From contig JARGNV010000015.1 of assembly GCA_029212465.1 (NCBI GenBank), positions 1 to 44,535 of the forward strand: a stretch of DNA of 44,535 bases, read 5' to 3'. A model generated the notes under the pieces. The model did no database searches, was not told the origin of the DNA, and worked only from the letters and a program-made list of their open reading frames with translations. The position numbers were made by a program, and so were the translations under genes. This stretch comes from Legionellaceae bacterium. GTDB taxonomy: Bacteria; Pseudomonadota; Gammaproteobacteria; Legionellales; Legionellaceae. Positions 1-9,426 of the stretch are shown piece by piece; within the stretch, counting starts at the first letter, position 1, and each line of letters opens with the position of its first letter.

Positions 1-827
1 CCGTTGAAACACAATTAAAAGCAAATGAAGCACTCACGGAAAGTTTATCTCAAATGAGCCTCACTGATGAAAATAGCCCGGCTATTCTCACTGAGCCTCC
101 CAGCAATAGCCTTGACACTTTGGTCACTGATTTTCAGAGGGCTTTAGAGGCGGATGAATTATTTGTCAATGGAAAGCCACTCTCTGAGTATGCTGCAGAC
201 TTTCATGATTTCGCACACCCAGCAGATGTCGTACAATTTATGCGCAAAGTCATATTAAAGGATGTGCACTGGCGTAAAGGCAAAATGCTTTCGTATATGC
301 AAGAAAAACTTCATAATGATGGCCTCCTCCGGCCTGTCACATCAGCCTTACAAGAAGCGATGGTCGAGCATTCTAATACGAGTGAAAAACCTTATCGCGT
401 TGCAACCATCAGTGATTCTACCTGTAAACGTAGAGTAGAGATTGCTTCTAGTAAGATAGGATTCTCTATTCAAGAAACGCTAAGTGTAGACAAATTACAT
501 CTCGAACCAATACCACACAAAGGGGAAGAAAGCTCACTCTATCGCGCGAGTAAAGATAAGGCCACACTCTCTGCAGAAATAGAAGGATCACCGATTGTAA
601 GTGCACGAGGGGCTGTTCAAGTTAATTTTTATTCAGGCAACCCTGGTGGCAGACCAGCACTTACACCCGTTGAAAATACCATCACTTATGGGCATCGCAC
701 ACTTGCTGAAAAAATGACGCTACTACGAAAAGAAAAAGAGCACAGGCTTACGCAATCATCTGAAGAAGGGCTCACCGATACAGAGAGCCGAAGTTCAACG
801 CCTAGACTTGATGACTCTGAGAGATAA
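1..827 (+). CDS. C-terminal part of a paralog of the downstream 734-aa protein (runs off left edge)
   Basis: The frame is open from base 3 through to the stop at 827, so the ATG at 54 is probably internal and the gene begins left of the window. The visible part aligns residue by residue with the end of the next gene (from about 2245), including shared motifs such as ELFVNGKPLS, VILKDV, IQETL, ITYGHR and LAEKM. The tail is rich in Ser, Thr, Glu and Arg (GLTDTESRSSTPRLDDSER). No enzyme motif or membrane segment is visible in this part and I do not recognise the family. Large tandem paralogs with charged, Ser-rich tails are common among secreted effectors of intracellular bacteria. Nothing here proves secretion, so that is only a suggestion. 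Confidence 0.8.
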   Translation, partial: VETQLKANEALTESLSQMSLTDENSPAILTEPPSNSLDTLVTDFQRALEADELFVNGKPLSEYAADFHDFAHPADVVQFMRKVILKDVHWRKGKMLSYMQEKLHNDGLLRPVTSALQEAMVEHSNTSEKPYRVATISDSTCKRRVEIASSKIGFSIQETLSVDKLHLEPIPHKGEESSLYRASKDKATLSAEIEGSPIVSARGAVQVNFYSGNPGGRPALTPVENTITYGHRTLAEKMTLLRKEKEHRLTQSSEEGLTDTESRSSTPRLDDSER

Positions 828-862
828 TTCTAGAAAATCCAAGCAAAACGCCTTTTGTTGTC

Positions 863-868
863 TATAAT
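863..868 (+). promoter_or_regulatory. Possible -10 element (TATAAT) before the 734-aa gene
   Basis: A perfect TATAAT lies 32 bases before the ATG at 900 in the short gap after the first paralog. No convincing -35 hexamer lies 16-18 bases upstream, so only the -10 is supported. It argues against the TTG at 855 being the real start, because that codon lies upstream of the predicted transcript. Confidence 0.35.
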
Positions 869-899
869 ATACCTACAGTGTTTTATTTTTACATTAATT

Positions 900-3104
900 A
901 TGACTTCAGAAAAGTACGAAAAGACATTCGCACAACAAATGTTAGAGCAATTAGACGTGGCTCTTACAAATGATAAGGCGCGTGAGTTTATGGGTAAGGC
1001 AAAAAACCAGCAAGACCCAGGTATGATTTCTCGTGTATTCAATGAGTTAGGCCTCAACCTACCTCAAAGCGAACTTGATACCCTCCTCAATGCAAGAGAA
1101 ACAAGCGGTTGGCCGGCTTTTTCAAAAGCCATTGCCGAGCAAGTTGAGCCTATCATAGATAGGCTCTTCTATGGTGAAGAACCAACGCTGTTTGACACTT
1201 TCTACAACACACACTTTGCAGGCACAGCCTTCACTAGAGAAGCAGTTCAGTCCAAACTTGTATCTGGTATTATTACCCAACACGGTGAGTGCGCAACTGA
1301 GGCTATGAGCAAAGCCTACCCGGATGATCCTTTCTTCCTGTCAGATTCAATCAATGCCATCAATGAAGTCGCCAAACTCATTCAAACCCCTGACGACATT
1401 AAAGCATCAGCGCATTCGACTTTAAGTAACCCAGGCCCTAAAGCGCACATTGAAAAATTACAAGCCGTCGATCAAAAAAAAGTGGCTATGCTCGCGATAA
1501 ATGACATCTCAGTCCTTCTCGCTGATACAATAAACGAGAGGAAAGCACTTCAAGCCTTAAAATCTGAAGACCCTAACGTTTTAAAACTCATCAGCATACT
1601 CACAAACCTTGAAGAGTCGATAGGAAGTTGTCCACTTGACCCGGAAGATAGCCCTTTAGAAAAAAGTATCTTTCAGCTCCTAGACACTCTCTCAGATATT
1701 CAAACAAAAATAGATGTAATGCCTACTAAAGAGGCTACGCCTGAGTTTAAACACGCGCAACAAACAATCTCTCGCGGTGTTAAAGAGGTGAAGCCTCTAC
1801 TCGAAAAAAACTTGCAACGCCTCCATAAAGCCGCCTTCCATATTAGTGTCAGCAAAGTTATGCAAACGCTTGATACACAACTTTTAGCACTCGATGCACT
1901 TGCAAAAAAACACGCCGTCCTCTCTGAAAAAAATGGCCCACTTGCCAAAAACCTAAAACAAGCCACCAATACCATCGAAGAAATCAAACGTACGCTCATC
2001 GAGGGTGCAACTGCACTGTCTGCAAAACATAGTATAGAAGCCATACCGGCACTTGAGAGAAAAATAGCTGCACTCAACGAGGTATTACAACAAACAGCAA
2101 TCGACCTCACTGCACACACCAGAGGCCCGGTTAAACAGGCAGTCCATAATATTTTTGGGCCTATGTTTAAAGCAATTGGTGACTTTATTGCATGGAGCAC
2201 CGGTTATGTTTCTAAGGGTGTCGCAAAAAGAAAAGCTGAAGCAGCCGTCAAAACACAATTAAAAGCAAATGAAGCGCTCACAGAAAATTCATCCAAAATA
2301 AGCCTCACTGATAAAGATAGCCCAGCCATTCTAACCGATCCACCTGACAATAGCGCAAGCAACCTGGCAGCCGATTTTCAAAGGGCTTTGGAGAATGACG
2401 AATTATTTGTCAATGGAAAACCACTCTCTGATTATGCTGCAGAATTTAATGACTTCGAACATGAGTCAGATGCCATTCGCTTTATTCAAGAGGTCATATT
2501 AAAAGATGTAAGTGGCAATAAAACGCCTATGCTTCAGTACATGAAAGAAAAATTTCATCAAGATGGACTTTTTTGGCCCGTCACATCAGCTGTACAAAAA
2601 GCGATGACAGCACCCCCTTCTACAGGCGAAAGACCTTATCATGTTGCAAGATTAAAAGATGCTGCCTGTACCCACAGAGTAGAGATTACTTCTACTGAAA
2701 AGGGGTGTGCTATTCAAGAAACCCTAAGAGCAGACCATATACTCGTCACAAAAAACTCATATCAAGGAAAAGAAAACTCACTCTATATCGCGAGTGAAGA
2801 TAAGGTAACACTTTCTGCAACAGTAGAAGGCTCACCCATTTTAACAGCGCAAGGAACCGTTCAAGTTGATTTTTCAAAAAATGCTCGTGAACCAACACTG
2901 ACTACCGTTGAAAATAGCATCACTTATGGGCACCGTGTGTTGGCGGAAAAAATGGAAGAACTACGAGAAAACAAAGAGCGTATGCTTGAGCAAATAGCGG
3001 AAAACGGACTCACGGATACGGAGCTAAGTAGCCGAGGCTCAACACCTGAGCCTGGTAGTGATAGTGAAGAGGAAACCAACGACGGTCCTCCGGCCTTTAG
3101 ATAA
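900..3104 (+). CDS. Large coiled-coil-rich protein of unknown function, paralog of the upstream gene
   Basis: This encodes 734 aa from the ATG at 900. A TTG at 855 would add a hydrophobic 15-residue leader, but it sits before a TATAAT box and is less likely. No clear Shine-Dalgarno sequence is visible. The N-terminal third is mixed alpha-helical. Residues about 180-410 are Lys/Glu/Leu-rich and look like long helices or coiled coils. Residues about 412-438 are hydrophobic/amphipathic (FGPMFKAIGDFIAWSTGY) and could touch a membrane. Residues about 449-734 are the domain shared with the upstream paralog. The tail is acidic and Ser/Thr-rich. No signal peptide, catalytic motif or known family is recognised. 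A secreted effector or a surface-associated protein is possible, but this is inference from architecture only. Confidence 0.8.
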   Translation: MTSEKYEKTFAQQMLEQLDVALTNDKAREFMGKAKNQQDPGMISRVFNELGLNLPQSELDTLLNARETSGWPAFSKAIAEQVEPIIDRLFYGEEPTLFDTFYNTHFAGTAFTREAVQSKLVSGIITQHGECATEAMSKAYPDDPFFLSDSINAINEVAKLIQTPDDIKASAHSTLSNPGPKAHIEKLQAVDQKKVAMLAINDISVLLADTINERKALQALKSEDPNVLKLISILTNLEESIGSCPLDPEDSPLEKSIFQLLDTLSDIQTKIDVMPTKEATPEFKHAQQTISRGVKEVKPLLEKNLQRLHKAAFHISVSKVMQTLDTQLLALDALAKKHAVLSEKNGPLAKNLKQATNTIEEIKRTLIEGATALSAKHSIEAIPALERKIAALNEVLQQTAIDLTAHTRGPVKQAVHNIFGPMFKAIGDFIAWSTGYVSKGVAKRKAEAAVKTQLKANEALTENSSKISLTDKDSPAILTDPPDNSASNLAADFQRALENDELFVNGKPLSDYAAEFNDFEHESDAIRFIQEVILKDVSGNKTPMLQYMKEKFHQDGLFWPVTSAVQKAMTAPPSTGERPYHVARLKDAACTHRVEITSTEKGCAIQETLRADHILVTKNSYQGKENSLYIASEDKVTLSATVEGSPILTAQGTVQVDFSKNAREPTLTTVENSITYGHRVLAEKMEELRENKERMLEQIAENGLTDTELSSRGSTPEPGSDSEEETNDGPPAFR

Positions 3105-3115
3105 AAAAGCTCATC

Positions 3116-3541
3116 CTAAATGTCATGCATCAATTGCTCAATATGACGTCTGCAGGTCAGTGGCCTTGCAACATAGCCCATAGACTGTCTGGTACCTCCC
3201 GTACCTGTAATCACCAGTGAGCCATATTTAAAAATACTACCAATAATCGACTGCCTAATATCAATACTTTCAATTTTTGATAAGGGTACATCAATGGTTT
3301 GCCGTACCAGAATACCCGTTCTTAAAACCACCTGCTTTTTTTTGATGGTCAGTGAAGAAAATTGATACGTTAGCCACATCAAAACACTCCATATGAGCCC
3401 TACTAACATAAACAACAAACTCACCTCATGAAATGATGGGAAAGTGGTTCCAAGCCATGCACTAAACATTAGAAAAGCAATCGGCCAAATGAACAAAATC
3501 CAGTGCAACCGCGCCTGGTAAATCACTTCTTGACTCTCCAT
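3116..3541 (-). CDS. Bacterial PH-domain membrane protein (YdbS/bPH2 type)
   Basis: The 141-aa protein has two hydrophobic segments near the N-terminus (about residues 14-31 and 38-57). A compact beta-rich region follows, with YQFSSLTIKKKQVVLRTGI, DVPLSKIESIDI and YGSLVITGTGG. That layout is typical of the bPH_2 family, small two-helix membrane proteins with a cytoplasmic PH-like domain, whose cellular role is usually unknown. It ends 11 bases from the stop of the convergent 734-aa gene and is divergent from the DciA-type gene. It probably forms a single-gene unit. Confidence 0.75.
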   Translation of the reverse strand: MESQEVIYQARLHWILFIWPIAFLMFSAWLGTTFPSFHEVSLLFMLVGLIWSVLMWLTYQFSSLTIKKKQVVLRTGILVRQTIDVPLSKIESIDIRQSIIGSIFKYGSLVITGTGGTRQSMGYVARPLTCRRHIEQLMHDI

Positions 3542-3574
3542 AGATAAATGCTCCGATTTTGTGCCTCATTCCTG

Positions 3575-3580
3575 TATACT
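3575..3580 (+). promoter_or_regulatory. Possible -10 element (TATACT) for the DciA-type gene
   Basis: TATACT lies 33 bases before the ATG at 3614, in the 72-base gap between divergent genes. The -35 is poor, so this is a weak call. Confidence 0.3.
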
Positions 3581-3613
3581 AAAATACAAGAGACCGTCAA
3601 ACAATGAAAGATT

Positions 3614-4054
3614 ATGCGCCAAATCACGCAGTGCCTTAATTCATCCCTTGCATCCATTTATCAGGAAGCAGCTGAGCTGAGCACCTTAACCGCTCTGGTC
3701 CGCGGCCAGCTTCCCGACAATATACCGTGTCACGTCAGTCGCTTTTCAAAAGGATGCCTCACGCTGACCGTAGAAGATGCGGTATGGGCAGCTCAGCTAC
3801 GCTACGAATTACCGACACTACGCGATCAATTACGTAAAGCAGGCTTACACCACCTCATATCAATTCGAATTAGCCTTGCCCCTCAAAACACTAAAACGCT
3901 CCTTCCATCAAAAAAGAAGCGTTCACCACAATTCTCAAAACAAGCAAAACAAGTGATTTGTGAAAGTGCGAAGGCGTGCAGTTATCCCCCGCTCAAGGCA
4001 GCACTCGAGCGTCTTGGTGCGCATCAAGCTTCGACCAAAACACCTTCAAGATAG
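3614..4054 (+). CDS. dciA: DciA-like (DUF721) protein, putative replicative-helicase loading partner
   Basis: The 146-aa protein resembles the DUF721/DciA family in its N-terminal two thirds. The region [20 protein letters not shown] followed by [12 protein letters not shown] and a beta-strand ISIRISL matches the KH-like core of that family. DciA interacts with the replicative helicase DnaB in bacteria that lack DnaC/DnaI. The C-terminal third is basic and Ser/Lys-rich, as is common in these proteins. GAAAG just upstream of the ATG at 3614 may serve as ribosome binding site. The last 31 bases overlap the 3' end of convergent lpxC. A DUF721 gene beside lpxC is familiar in gammaproteobacteria, which supports the call. 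Confidence 0.75.
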   Translation: MRQITQCLNSSLASIYQEAAELSTLTALVRGQLPDNIPCHVSRFSKGCLTLTVEDAVWAAQLRYELPTLRDQLRKAGLHHLISIRISLAPQNTKTLLPSKKKRSPQFSKQAKQVICESAKACSYPPLKAALERLGAHQASTKTPSR

Positions 4055-4938
4055 TCATCACGCAATGGGTCATCTGCTTTAGGATACACATATTCCCAAG
4101 CATCTTCTGTGGCAATTAAAGCACGGAGTAGTCGGTTGTTAAGCTCATGTCCCGAGCGATATCCTTCAAAAGCACCCATTAAACTCGAGCCAAGCAAATA
4201 CAAGTCCCCCACTGCATCAAGTACTTTATGTTTGACAAACTCGTCTTCAAAACGAAGACCATCTTCATTTAAGACGCGATATTCATCTACCACAATCGCA
4301 TTGTCTAAGCTGCCCCCTTTAGCTAGATTGGCTTCACGAAGCTTTTCATAATCAGACAAAAAGCCAAATGTCCGCGCACGACACACTTCTTTCAAATAAG
4401 AGGTAGAAGAAAAATCAAACGTCGCAGCTTGCGGCTTATCATTAAAGACGGGATGATTAAATTCAATTTGGAATGACACACGATAGCCATCGTACGGTAA
4501 AAATTGTACGTATTTACCCTGATCTTCTACACGCAATGGTTTTAAAATACGAATAAAGCGCTTCTGAGCTGCTTGCTCAACTACACCTGCTGATTGAATC
4601 AAGAAGACAAACGGCGCGGCACTACCATCCATAATAGGCACTTCAGGGCCATCAATATCAACATATGCATTATCAATACCAAGCCCTGCAAAAGCAGACA
4701 AAAGATGTTCAACCGTTGCAACACGCACACCTTGGTGCTCGAGTGATGTGCATAATGTTGTTTCACTCACATACTTATAAGATGCCGGAACCTCAGGACA
4801 ACCCTCAAGATCGGTTCGTCTAAACACAATGCCCGTATTAACCGGTGCCGGACGCAGCGTTAATAAGATTTTATCACCCGAGTGTAAACCAACTCCAGTG
4901 GCCTGAATCTCAGTCTTCGGTGTGCGTTGTTTTACCAT
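4024..4938 (-). CDS. lpxC: UDP-3-O-acyl-N-acetylglucosamine deacetylase
   Basis: LpxC catalyses the committed step of lipid A synthesis, a zinc-dependent removal of the N-acetyl group from UDP-3-O-acyl-GlcNAc in the cytoplasm. The 304-aa length is normal. Key motifs are visible: E77-H78 in [15 protein letters not shown], the [15 protein letters not shown] stretch, and the [14 protein letters not shown] motif near the C-terminus, which supplies the other zinc ligands (HxxxD). It is the last gene of the long division and cell-wall run and follows ftsZ after 129 bases that contain a likely promoter of its own. This is the classical dcw end order (ftsZ then lpxC). Confidence 0.97.
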   Translation of the reverse strand: MVKQRTPKTEIQATGVGLHSGDKILLTLRPAPVNTGIVFRRTDLEGCPEVPASYKYVSETTLCTSLEHQGVRVATVEHLLSAFAGLGIDNAYVDIDGPEVPIMDGSAAPFVFLIQSAGVVEQAAQKRFIRILKPLRVEDQGKYVQFLPYDGYRVSFQIEFNHPVFNDKPQAATFDFSSTSYLKEVCRARTFGFLSDYEKLREANLAKGGSLDNAIVVDEYRVLNEDGLRFEDEFVKHKVLDAVGDLYLLGSSLMGAFEGYRSGHELNNRLLRALIATEDAWEYVYPKADDPLRDDYLEGVLVEA

Positions 4939-4989
4939 GGTGATTTCACCTTGTCTTGCCCCCTATCGGTTAATACAAAAATCTGAACG

Positions 4990-5019
4990 ATTCTAGCAAT
5001 AATCGATTGATTAGTCTAA
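4990..5019 (-). promoter_or_regulatory. Putative sigma70 promoter for lpxC
   Basis: Read on the minus strand, TTAGAC, an 18-base spacer and TAGAAT lie about 50 bases upstream of the lpxC ATG. The -35 half overlaps the second arm of a weak stem (GTCTAA...TTAGAC, arms about 5014-5019 and 5036-5041) that has no T-run. Separate control of lpxC from ftsZ would be consistent with this spacing. Confidence 0.4.
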
Positions 5020-5067
5020 ACCTTTTTAATAAAGCTTAGACCATATCAAGGCACAAAAACAGCACAT

Positions 5068-6261
5068 CTAAACTTCTTCGTGTTCATGACGACGCAAAAA
5101 TGCCGGAATATCCAAATAGTCAACATCTGGAAGCGCACTGCTTTTAGCCGCAGGTGCCGTAGAAGACATTTTTGAAGTCGTCGATTGCTTGCGTCCAACA
5201 GCCGGCTTATCAAGCTCTTGATAATCAAAACTGCCATCACGGCGTTGCGTTTCAAATAAAGGCGCCCGCGCCCCTGTAGAAGCACTGGCTGGCGCTTGGC
5301 GTTTTTCTTCACCAAGCCCTGTCACAATCACTGTAACACGCATCTCATCTGTCATGTCTGGGTCTATCACTGTTCCCACAACCACCGTTGCATCATCCGA
5401 AATAAACTCTTTAACAACATCGCCTACTTCTTCGAACTCACCAATAGACATATCAAGGCCTGCCGTAATATTGACCAATATACCGCGAGCCCCTGAAAAA
5501 TTAACGTCTTCAAGTAAAGGAGATGCAATCGCAGCCTCTGCTGCCTGTCGCGCACGCTGCTCACCTGTCGCACTTCCTGTGCCCATCATTGCCATCCCCA
5601 TTTCAGACATCACGGTTCGAACATCAGCAAAGTCAACATTAATCAGTCCTGGCCGCGTGATTAAGTCAGCAATACCTTTAACCGCACCTAATAACACATT
5701 GTTAGCCGCCTTAAAGGCATTTAAAAGCGTGATGTTTTTTCCTAACACGCTGAGTAATTTATTGTTTGGGATAGTAATCAACGAGTCAACATGCTCTGCC
5801 AAACGTCGCATTCCTTCTTCAGCTGCAAGACCGCGTTGCTTACCTTCAAACGAAAATGGTTTTGTCACAACCGCAACCGTTAAAATACCGAGACTTTTTG
5901 CAACCTCAGCAAAAACAGGCGCCGCTCCTGTTCCAGTGCCGCCACCCATGCCAGCTGTAATAAAGACCATATCAGCCCCTTCGAGCACCTCTCGAATGGC
6001 GTCTCTATCTTCTTCAGCAGCTTCACGTCCTATTTGTGGATTAGCACCAGCGCCTAACCCTTTGGTAAGCTCATCACCGAGTTGCATTTGAATTTCAGCA
6101 TTAGAGTTTTTCAGTGCCTGGGCGTCGGTGTTTGCGCAAATAAACTTTACACCATCAATGCGCTCAGCCAACATATGTTCTACTGCATTTCCACCGCCAC
6201 CGCCGACACCGACGACCTTAATCACGGCATTATCTTGTTGGCTATCCATTTGTTCTGTCAT
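5068..6261 (-). CDS. ftsZ: Cell division protein FtsZ
   Basis: FtsZ is the tubulin-like GTPase that forms the division ring at midcell. The 397-aa product has the N-terminal glycine-rich nucleotide site ([16 protein letters not shown]), the tubulin signature GGGTGTG at residues 107-113, and the synergy loop region with [12 protein letters not shown] variable linker of roughly 60 residues leads to the conserved C-terminal peptide [11 protein letters not shown], which binds FtsA and ZipA. The peptide is followed by a short acidic tail (HEHEEV). An 84-base gap separates it from ftsA. The 245-aa open frame on the opposite strand is a coding shadow. Confidence 0.98.
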   Translation of the reverse strand: MTEQMDSQQDNAVIKVVGVGGGGGNAVEHMLAERIDGVKFICANTDAQALKNSNAEIQMQLGDELTKGLGAGANPQIGREAAEEDRDAIREVLEGADMVFITAGMGGGTGTGAAPVFAEVAKSLGILTVAVVTKPFSFEGKQRGLAAEEGMRRLAEHVDSLITIPNNKLLSVLGKNITLLNAFKAANNVLLGAVKGIADLITRPGLINVDFADVRTVMSEMGMAMMGTGSATGEQRARQAAEAAIASPLLEDVNFSGARGILVNITAGLDMSIGEFEEVGDVVKEFISDDATVVVGTVIDPDMTDEMRVTVIVTGLGEEKRQAPASASTGARAPLFETQRRDGSFDYQELDKPAVGRKQSTTSKMSSTAPAAKSSALPDVDYLDIPAFLRRHEHEEV

Positions 6262-6345
6262 GACACTTACCCCTCACGGTCAAATTAGGCTTAGAATCTG
6301 TCTTTGGCGTCTACTATGCTGGCTGAGACGTTACAAGACAGGCTC

Positions 6346-7584
6346 CTAAAAGTTTCCTTTAAACCACTGCTTCATTTTCGTCCAGGCACCATTCGCTGTT
6401 TCTCCCAACGCAAACCCATTATAACCTCCTTCATTCTGCTGTTGAAAGCCATACAACAATAAACCAACAGCCGTTGAAAAAGCAGGTTGCATCATTTCAT
6501 CTGGTAAACCTATCATCTCGGGAACAACCCCTTGCCTCACAGGCATCTCGAAACACATCTCAGCAAGTGGTATCACACCATTCATATTTGAGCCCCCACC
6601 CGTTAGCACCATCCCTGCTGCAACAAGTTCCTCAAACCCACTCCGGCGTAATTCATGGCGCACCAGTAAAAACAACTCTTCATAACGTGCAGACACCACT
6701 TCAGCAAGCGCTTTGGTTGAAATTTTACGACCTGGTCGCTCATTAACGCTGAGTACTTCTATCATTTGTCCCGCACTTGCAAGCTCTGGCATAGCACAGG
6801 CATGCTCAAGCTTCATCACTTCTGCAGCTTTTGTAGGGGTTCGAAGCGCCATCGCGATATCATTGGTCACTTGGTCGCCCGCCACCGGCAGTACGGCCGT
6901 GCCCTGAATCGCCCCATGCGAAAAAATAGCAATATCCGTTGTACCTCCACCGATATCAACGAGACAAACGCCGAGCTCTTTTTCATCATCAGTCAGCACA
7001 GCATCACTAGAAGCCAGTTGCTCTAAGCTCATATCATTCACTTCAAGACCACAGCGCCGAATACATTTAACTAAGTTTTGTGCAGCACTCACAGCCCCTG
7101 TCACAATATGCACACGCGCCTCTAAACGAACACCCGCCATACCTATAGGTTCGCGAATATTGCCTTGCCCATCGATAATAAATTCTTGTGGTAGCACGTG
7201 TAATATTTTTTGATCAGCCGGAATAGGGACCGCTTTTGCTGCATCCAAAACACGTTCCACATCTACTTGCGAGACTTCTCTATCACGAATTGCAACAATT
7301 CCATGCGAATTCAAACTTTTGATATGGCTACCTGCGATGCCAGTATAGACTGAGCGCACCTCACAGCCGGCCATGAGCTCTGCTTCTTGCACCGCACGCT
7401 GAATAGAGTGGACGGTTGACTCAATATCGACCACAACTCCACGCTTTAGCCCACGTGAAGGATGGCGCCCCGTCCCAATAATTTCTATTGCGCCAGTCTG
7501 CGTCACCTCAGCAATTAAAACAACAATTTTTGAAGTCCCTACATCAAGGGCCGTAATGATATTTTTTTCTATTTTTTTAACCAT
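6346..7584 (-). CDS. ftsA: Cell division protein FtsA
   Basis: FtsA is the actin-like ATPase that tethers FtsZ to the membrane. I place the start at the ATG at 7584 (MVKKIEKNII), eight bases after the ftsQ stop and preceded by GGGAAG. The frame extends further upstream but would then run into ftsQ. The product is 412 aa. Actin-fold phosphate motifs are visible (ITALDVGTSKI; LVDIGGGTTDIAIF), as is the C-terminal amphipathic helix (WTKMKQWFKGNF) used for membrane attachment. Position between ftsQ and ftsZ is canonical. Confidence 0.97.
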   Translation of the reverse strand: MVKKIEKNIITALDVGTSKIVVLIAEVTQTGAIEIIGTGRHPSRGLKRGVVVDIESTVHSIQRAVQEAELMAGCEVRSVYTGIAGSHIKSLNSHGIVAIRDREVSQVDVERVLDAAKAVPIPADQKILHVLPQEFIIDGQGNIREPIGMAGVRLEARVHIVTGAVSAAQNLVKCIRRCGLEVNDMSLEQLASSDAVLTDDEKELGVCLVDIGGGTTDIAIFSHGAIQGTAVLPVAGDQVTNDIAMALRTPTKAAEVMKLEHACAMPELASAGQMIEVLSVNERPGRKISTKALAEVVSARYEELFLLVRHELRRSGFEELVAAGMVLTGGGSNMNGVIPLAEMCFEMPVRQGVVPEMIGLPDEMMQPAFSTAVGLLLYGFQQQNEGGYNGFALGETANGAWTKMKQWFKGNF

Positions 7585-7592
7585 TATCTTCC

Positions 7593-8318
7593 CTATTTCC
7601 TCGTTTGCTGCTTCCATTGCACGGCCATACCGCGCGCGTAACGTAAATCGACACAAGACAATAATTCTGGTTTATCACCAAAAACAGCCGGGTAAGCCCG
7701 ACAAAAACGACGTAATCGTTGTTCTAAATCTCGCTTCCCAAGCCTTAATTTAACACCATTTGTCAAAAAAAGCTCCCAGGATTGATTCTCACGCAAGCGG
7801 AGTGACGCTGCACTTAATCCATACTTTGCTAATAGCTTACTCAATTTTACATAAGTTTGTAAGACTTCCTGCTGTTGTTCTAAAGGTCCGTATAAGTGAG
7901 GCCCAGCAAACATGTCCTCAGAAGAATCCACTTGTCCAAACAAAGAGCCGTCTGAGGCAACAAATGCATTATTCCAAACTGCAACAGGTGCTTTCTCAAT
8001 CAATGTCACTTCAAGCACATCAGGCCACTTTCGCTGCACTTTGACGGACGCCGCCCAATCCAACGCTAAAAGTGACTCTTCTAGTGCGCGCGTTCTGAGC
8101 GAAAAAAAACTCTTTCTTAAATAAGGTGATACAATTTTTTCTAGTGCATCTCGTGTAATGTGCTCATAAGTTGCCTCAATCTTTACCGTATGAATAGGAA
8201 AGCGTGCTGGACTTGAAAGCGTCACATATACGAGCCGTGCAGCAAGCAACACAGCAAGAAAAATAAGCAAGGCACAATAAACACCAAATCGACGAAGGGA
8301 TGCATCCGCTTGTGGCAT
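7593..8318 (-). CDS. ftsQ: Cell division protein FtsQ
   Basis: FtsQ is a bitopic inner-membrane scaffold of the divisome that binds FtsL and FtsB. The 241-aa protein has a short cytoplasmic N-terminus, one transmembrane helix (about residues 12-33, rich in Leu/Ala), a POTRA-type segment (FPIHTVKIEATYEHI through VQRKWPDVLEVTLIEK) and the FtsQ beta-domain (APVAVWNNAFVASDGSLF). It starts one base after the ddl stop and ends eight bases before ftsA, so it is translated from the common transcript. Confidence 0.95.
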   Translation of the reverse strand: MPQADASLRRFGVYCALLIFLAVLLAARLVYVTLSSPARFPIHTVKIEATYEHITRDALEKIVSPYLRKSFFSLRTRALEESLLALDWAASVKVQRKWPDVLEVTLIEKAPVAVWNNAFVASDGSLFGQVDSSEDMFAGPHLYGPLEQQQEVLQTYVKLSKLLAKYGLSAASLRLRENQSWELFLTNGVKLRLGKRDLEQRLRRFCRAYPAVFGDKPELLSCVDLRYARGMAVQWKQQTRK

Positions 8319-8319
8319 G

Positions 8320-9426
8320 CTATAGCAAGCTCGAATAATCAGTGACTAACGCTTGGCGTCTACGCTGTCGCTCAAGCGCTGAACGAATCAACCTATCCAG
8401 CAATGCTTGATAATCCAGTCCACTGGCCTCCCATAACTTAGGAAACATACTCACCGTAGTAAACCCTGGTAACGTATTAATTTCATTGAAATAAATTTTA
8501 TTTATCCCATCTTGCACAAAGAAGTCAACACGCGCAAGGCCACTTGCTCGCAAGCGCATGAAAATTTCGGCAGCTGCCACCTGGAGCCTACGTACAATTG
8601 TTTTATCTAAGGCCGCAGGAATACAAAGCTCAAGTGCTTCACACTCTGTATATTTAGCCGCATACGAATAAAAGCCATCTGAGTGGCCTGTTTTGATTTC
8701 ACCTGGCACACTGACATCTGGAAGCCCTTCAGGCCCATCATGCTCAAGCACTGCGAGCTCGATTTCACGACCATCAATGTACTCTTCAACCAAAACCATC
8801 GTGTCGTATTGTCTCGCATCCGCAACAGCTGAACGCAAAGCATCCATGTTCTCTACTCGATGAATCCCAACACTCGAGCCCAATGAACACGGTTTTACGA
8901 ATAAAGGAAACCCTAAATCTCTGACAGCCTCCTCACACCACGTTTTATCTTGAGCAGCTGATGTTGTATAGGGCAGGCGATGATATTTAATCGCTTCAAC
9001 CCCTTCTATACTGCTTGCAAGGCGCCGTGTAATCCCTTTATCCATACACATAGCAGACGACAACACATTACATCCAACATAAGCGACACCTGCGAGTTCT
9101 AGTAACCCCTGCAACGTCCCATCTTCACAAGGTGGCCCATGCACCACTGGAAAAACAACATCTGCATCAAGCGCAAACTTCCCATTTACTAGCAAACTAG
9201 GTATTTTTTTTGAGTGCTGCAATTTCACGGGCAAACTATCTGAGTCGTTACCTATCAGTTCATCTGCATCATTCAAATAAAAGCACCCCTCTTTATCCCA
9301 CCCCACGGGTAACACATCATATTGCTTTGAGTCGAGGCTTTTAAGCACAGAGGCTGCGGATTGTAGTGACACTTCATGCTCACCAGATGGACCACCATAT
9401 AACAAGACCAATGTTAAACGTGCCAT
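8320..9426 (-). CDS. ddl: D-alanine--D-alanine ligase
   Basis: This ATP-grasp enzyme joins two D-Ala residues for the peptidoglycan pentapeptide. The ATG at 9426 overlaps the murB stop by one base (TGATG) and is preferred over the TTG just upstream. The product is 368 aa, longer than the roughly 306 aa of E. coli DdlB and closer to DdlA-type enzymes. Motifs include LLYGGPSGEHEVSLQSA at the N-terminus, FVKPCSLGSSVGI in the ATP-grasp region, ELAVLEH, and the metal/substrate region ARVDFFVQDG...FNEINTLPGFT. It sits between murB and ftsQ, the standard dcw location. Confidence 0.96.
   Translation of the reverse strand: MARLTLVLLYGGPSGEHEVSLQSAASVLKSLDSKQYDVLPVGWDKEGCFYLNDADELIGNDSDSLPVKLQHSKKIPSLLVNGKFALDADVVFPVVHGPPCEDGTLQGLLELAGVAYVGCNVLSSAMCMDKGITRRLASSIEGVEAIKYHRLPYTTSAAQDKTWCEEAVRDLGFPLFVKPCSLGSSVGIHRVENMDALRSAVADARQYDTMVLVEEYIDGREIELAVLEHDGPEGLPDVSVPGEIKTGHSDGFYSYAAKYTECEALELCIPAALDKTIVRRLQVAAAEIFMRLRASGLARVDFFVQDGINKIYFNEINTLPGFTTVSMFPKLWEASGLDYQALLDRLIRSALERQRRRQALVTDYSSLL

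Larger units (their letters stand above)
1..3050 (+). repeat. Diverged direct repeat: bases 1 to about 800 and about 2245 to 3050
   Basis: The two tandem genes share their 3' portions at DNA level. The first bases of the window match the segment starting at 2245, with an almost identical run around acacaattaaaagcaaatga. Similarity continues with substitutions and small indels to near both stop codons. This marks a tandem gene duplication whose copies have since diverged. Confidence 0.75.

Noticed and set aside
1700-2200. 166-aa open frame antisense to the 734-aa gene
   Set aside because: It is Cys/Ser-rich shadow sequence on the opposite strand of a continuous coding frame that shows paralog conservation.
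5354-6091. 245-aa open frame on the + strand opposite ftsZ
   Set aside because: It lies wholly antisense to ftsZ, its composition is Ser/Pro/Ala-rich as expected from a codon shadow, and it has no ribosome site or family resemblance.
7585-7656. N-terminal extension of FtsA
   Set aside because: The extension overlaps the end of ftsQ, and a well-placed ATG with GGGAAG follows the ftsQ stop by eight bases.
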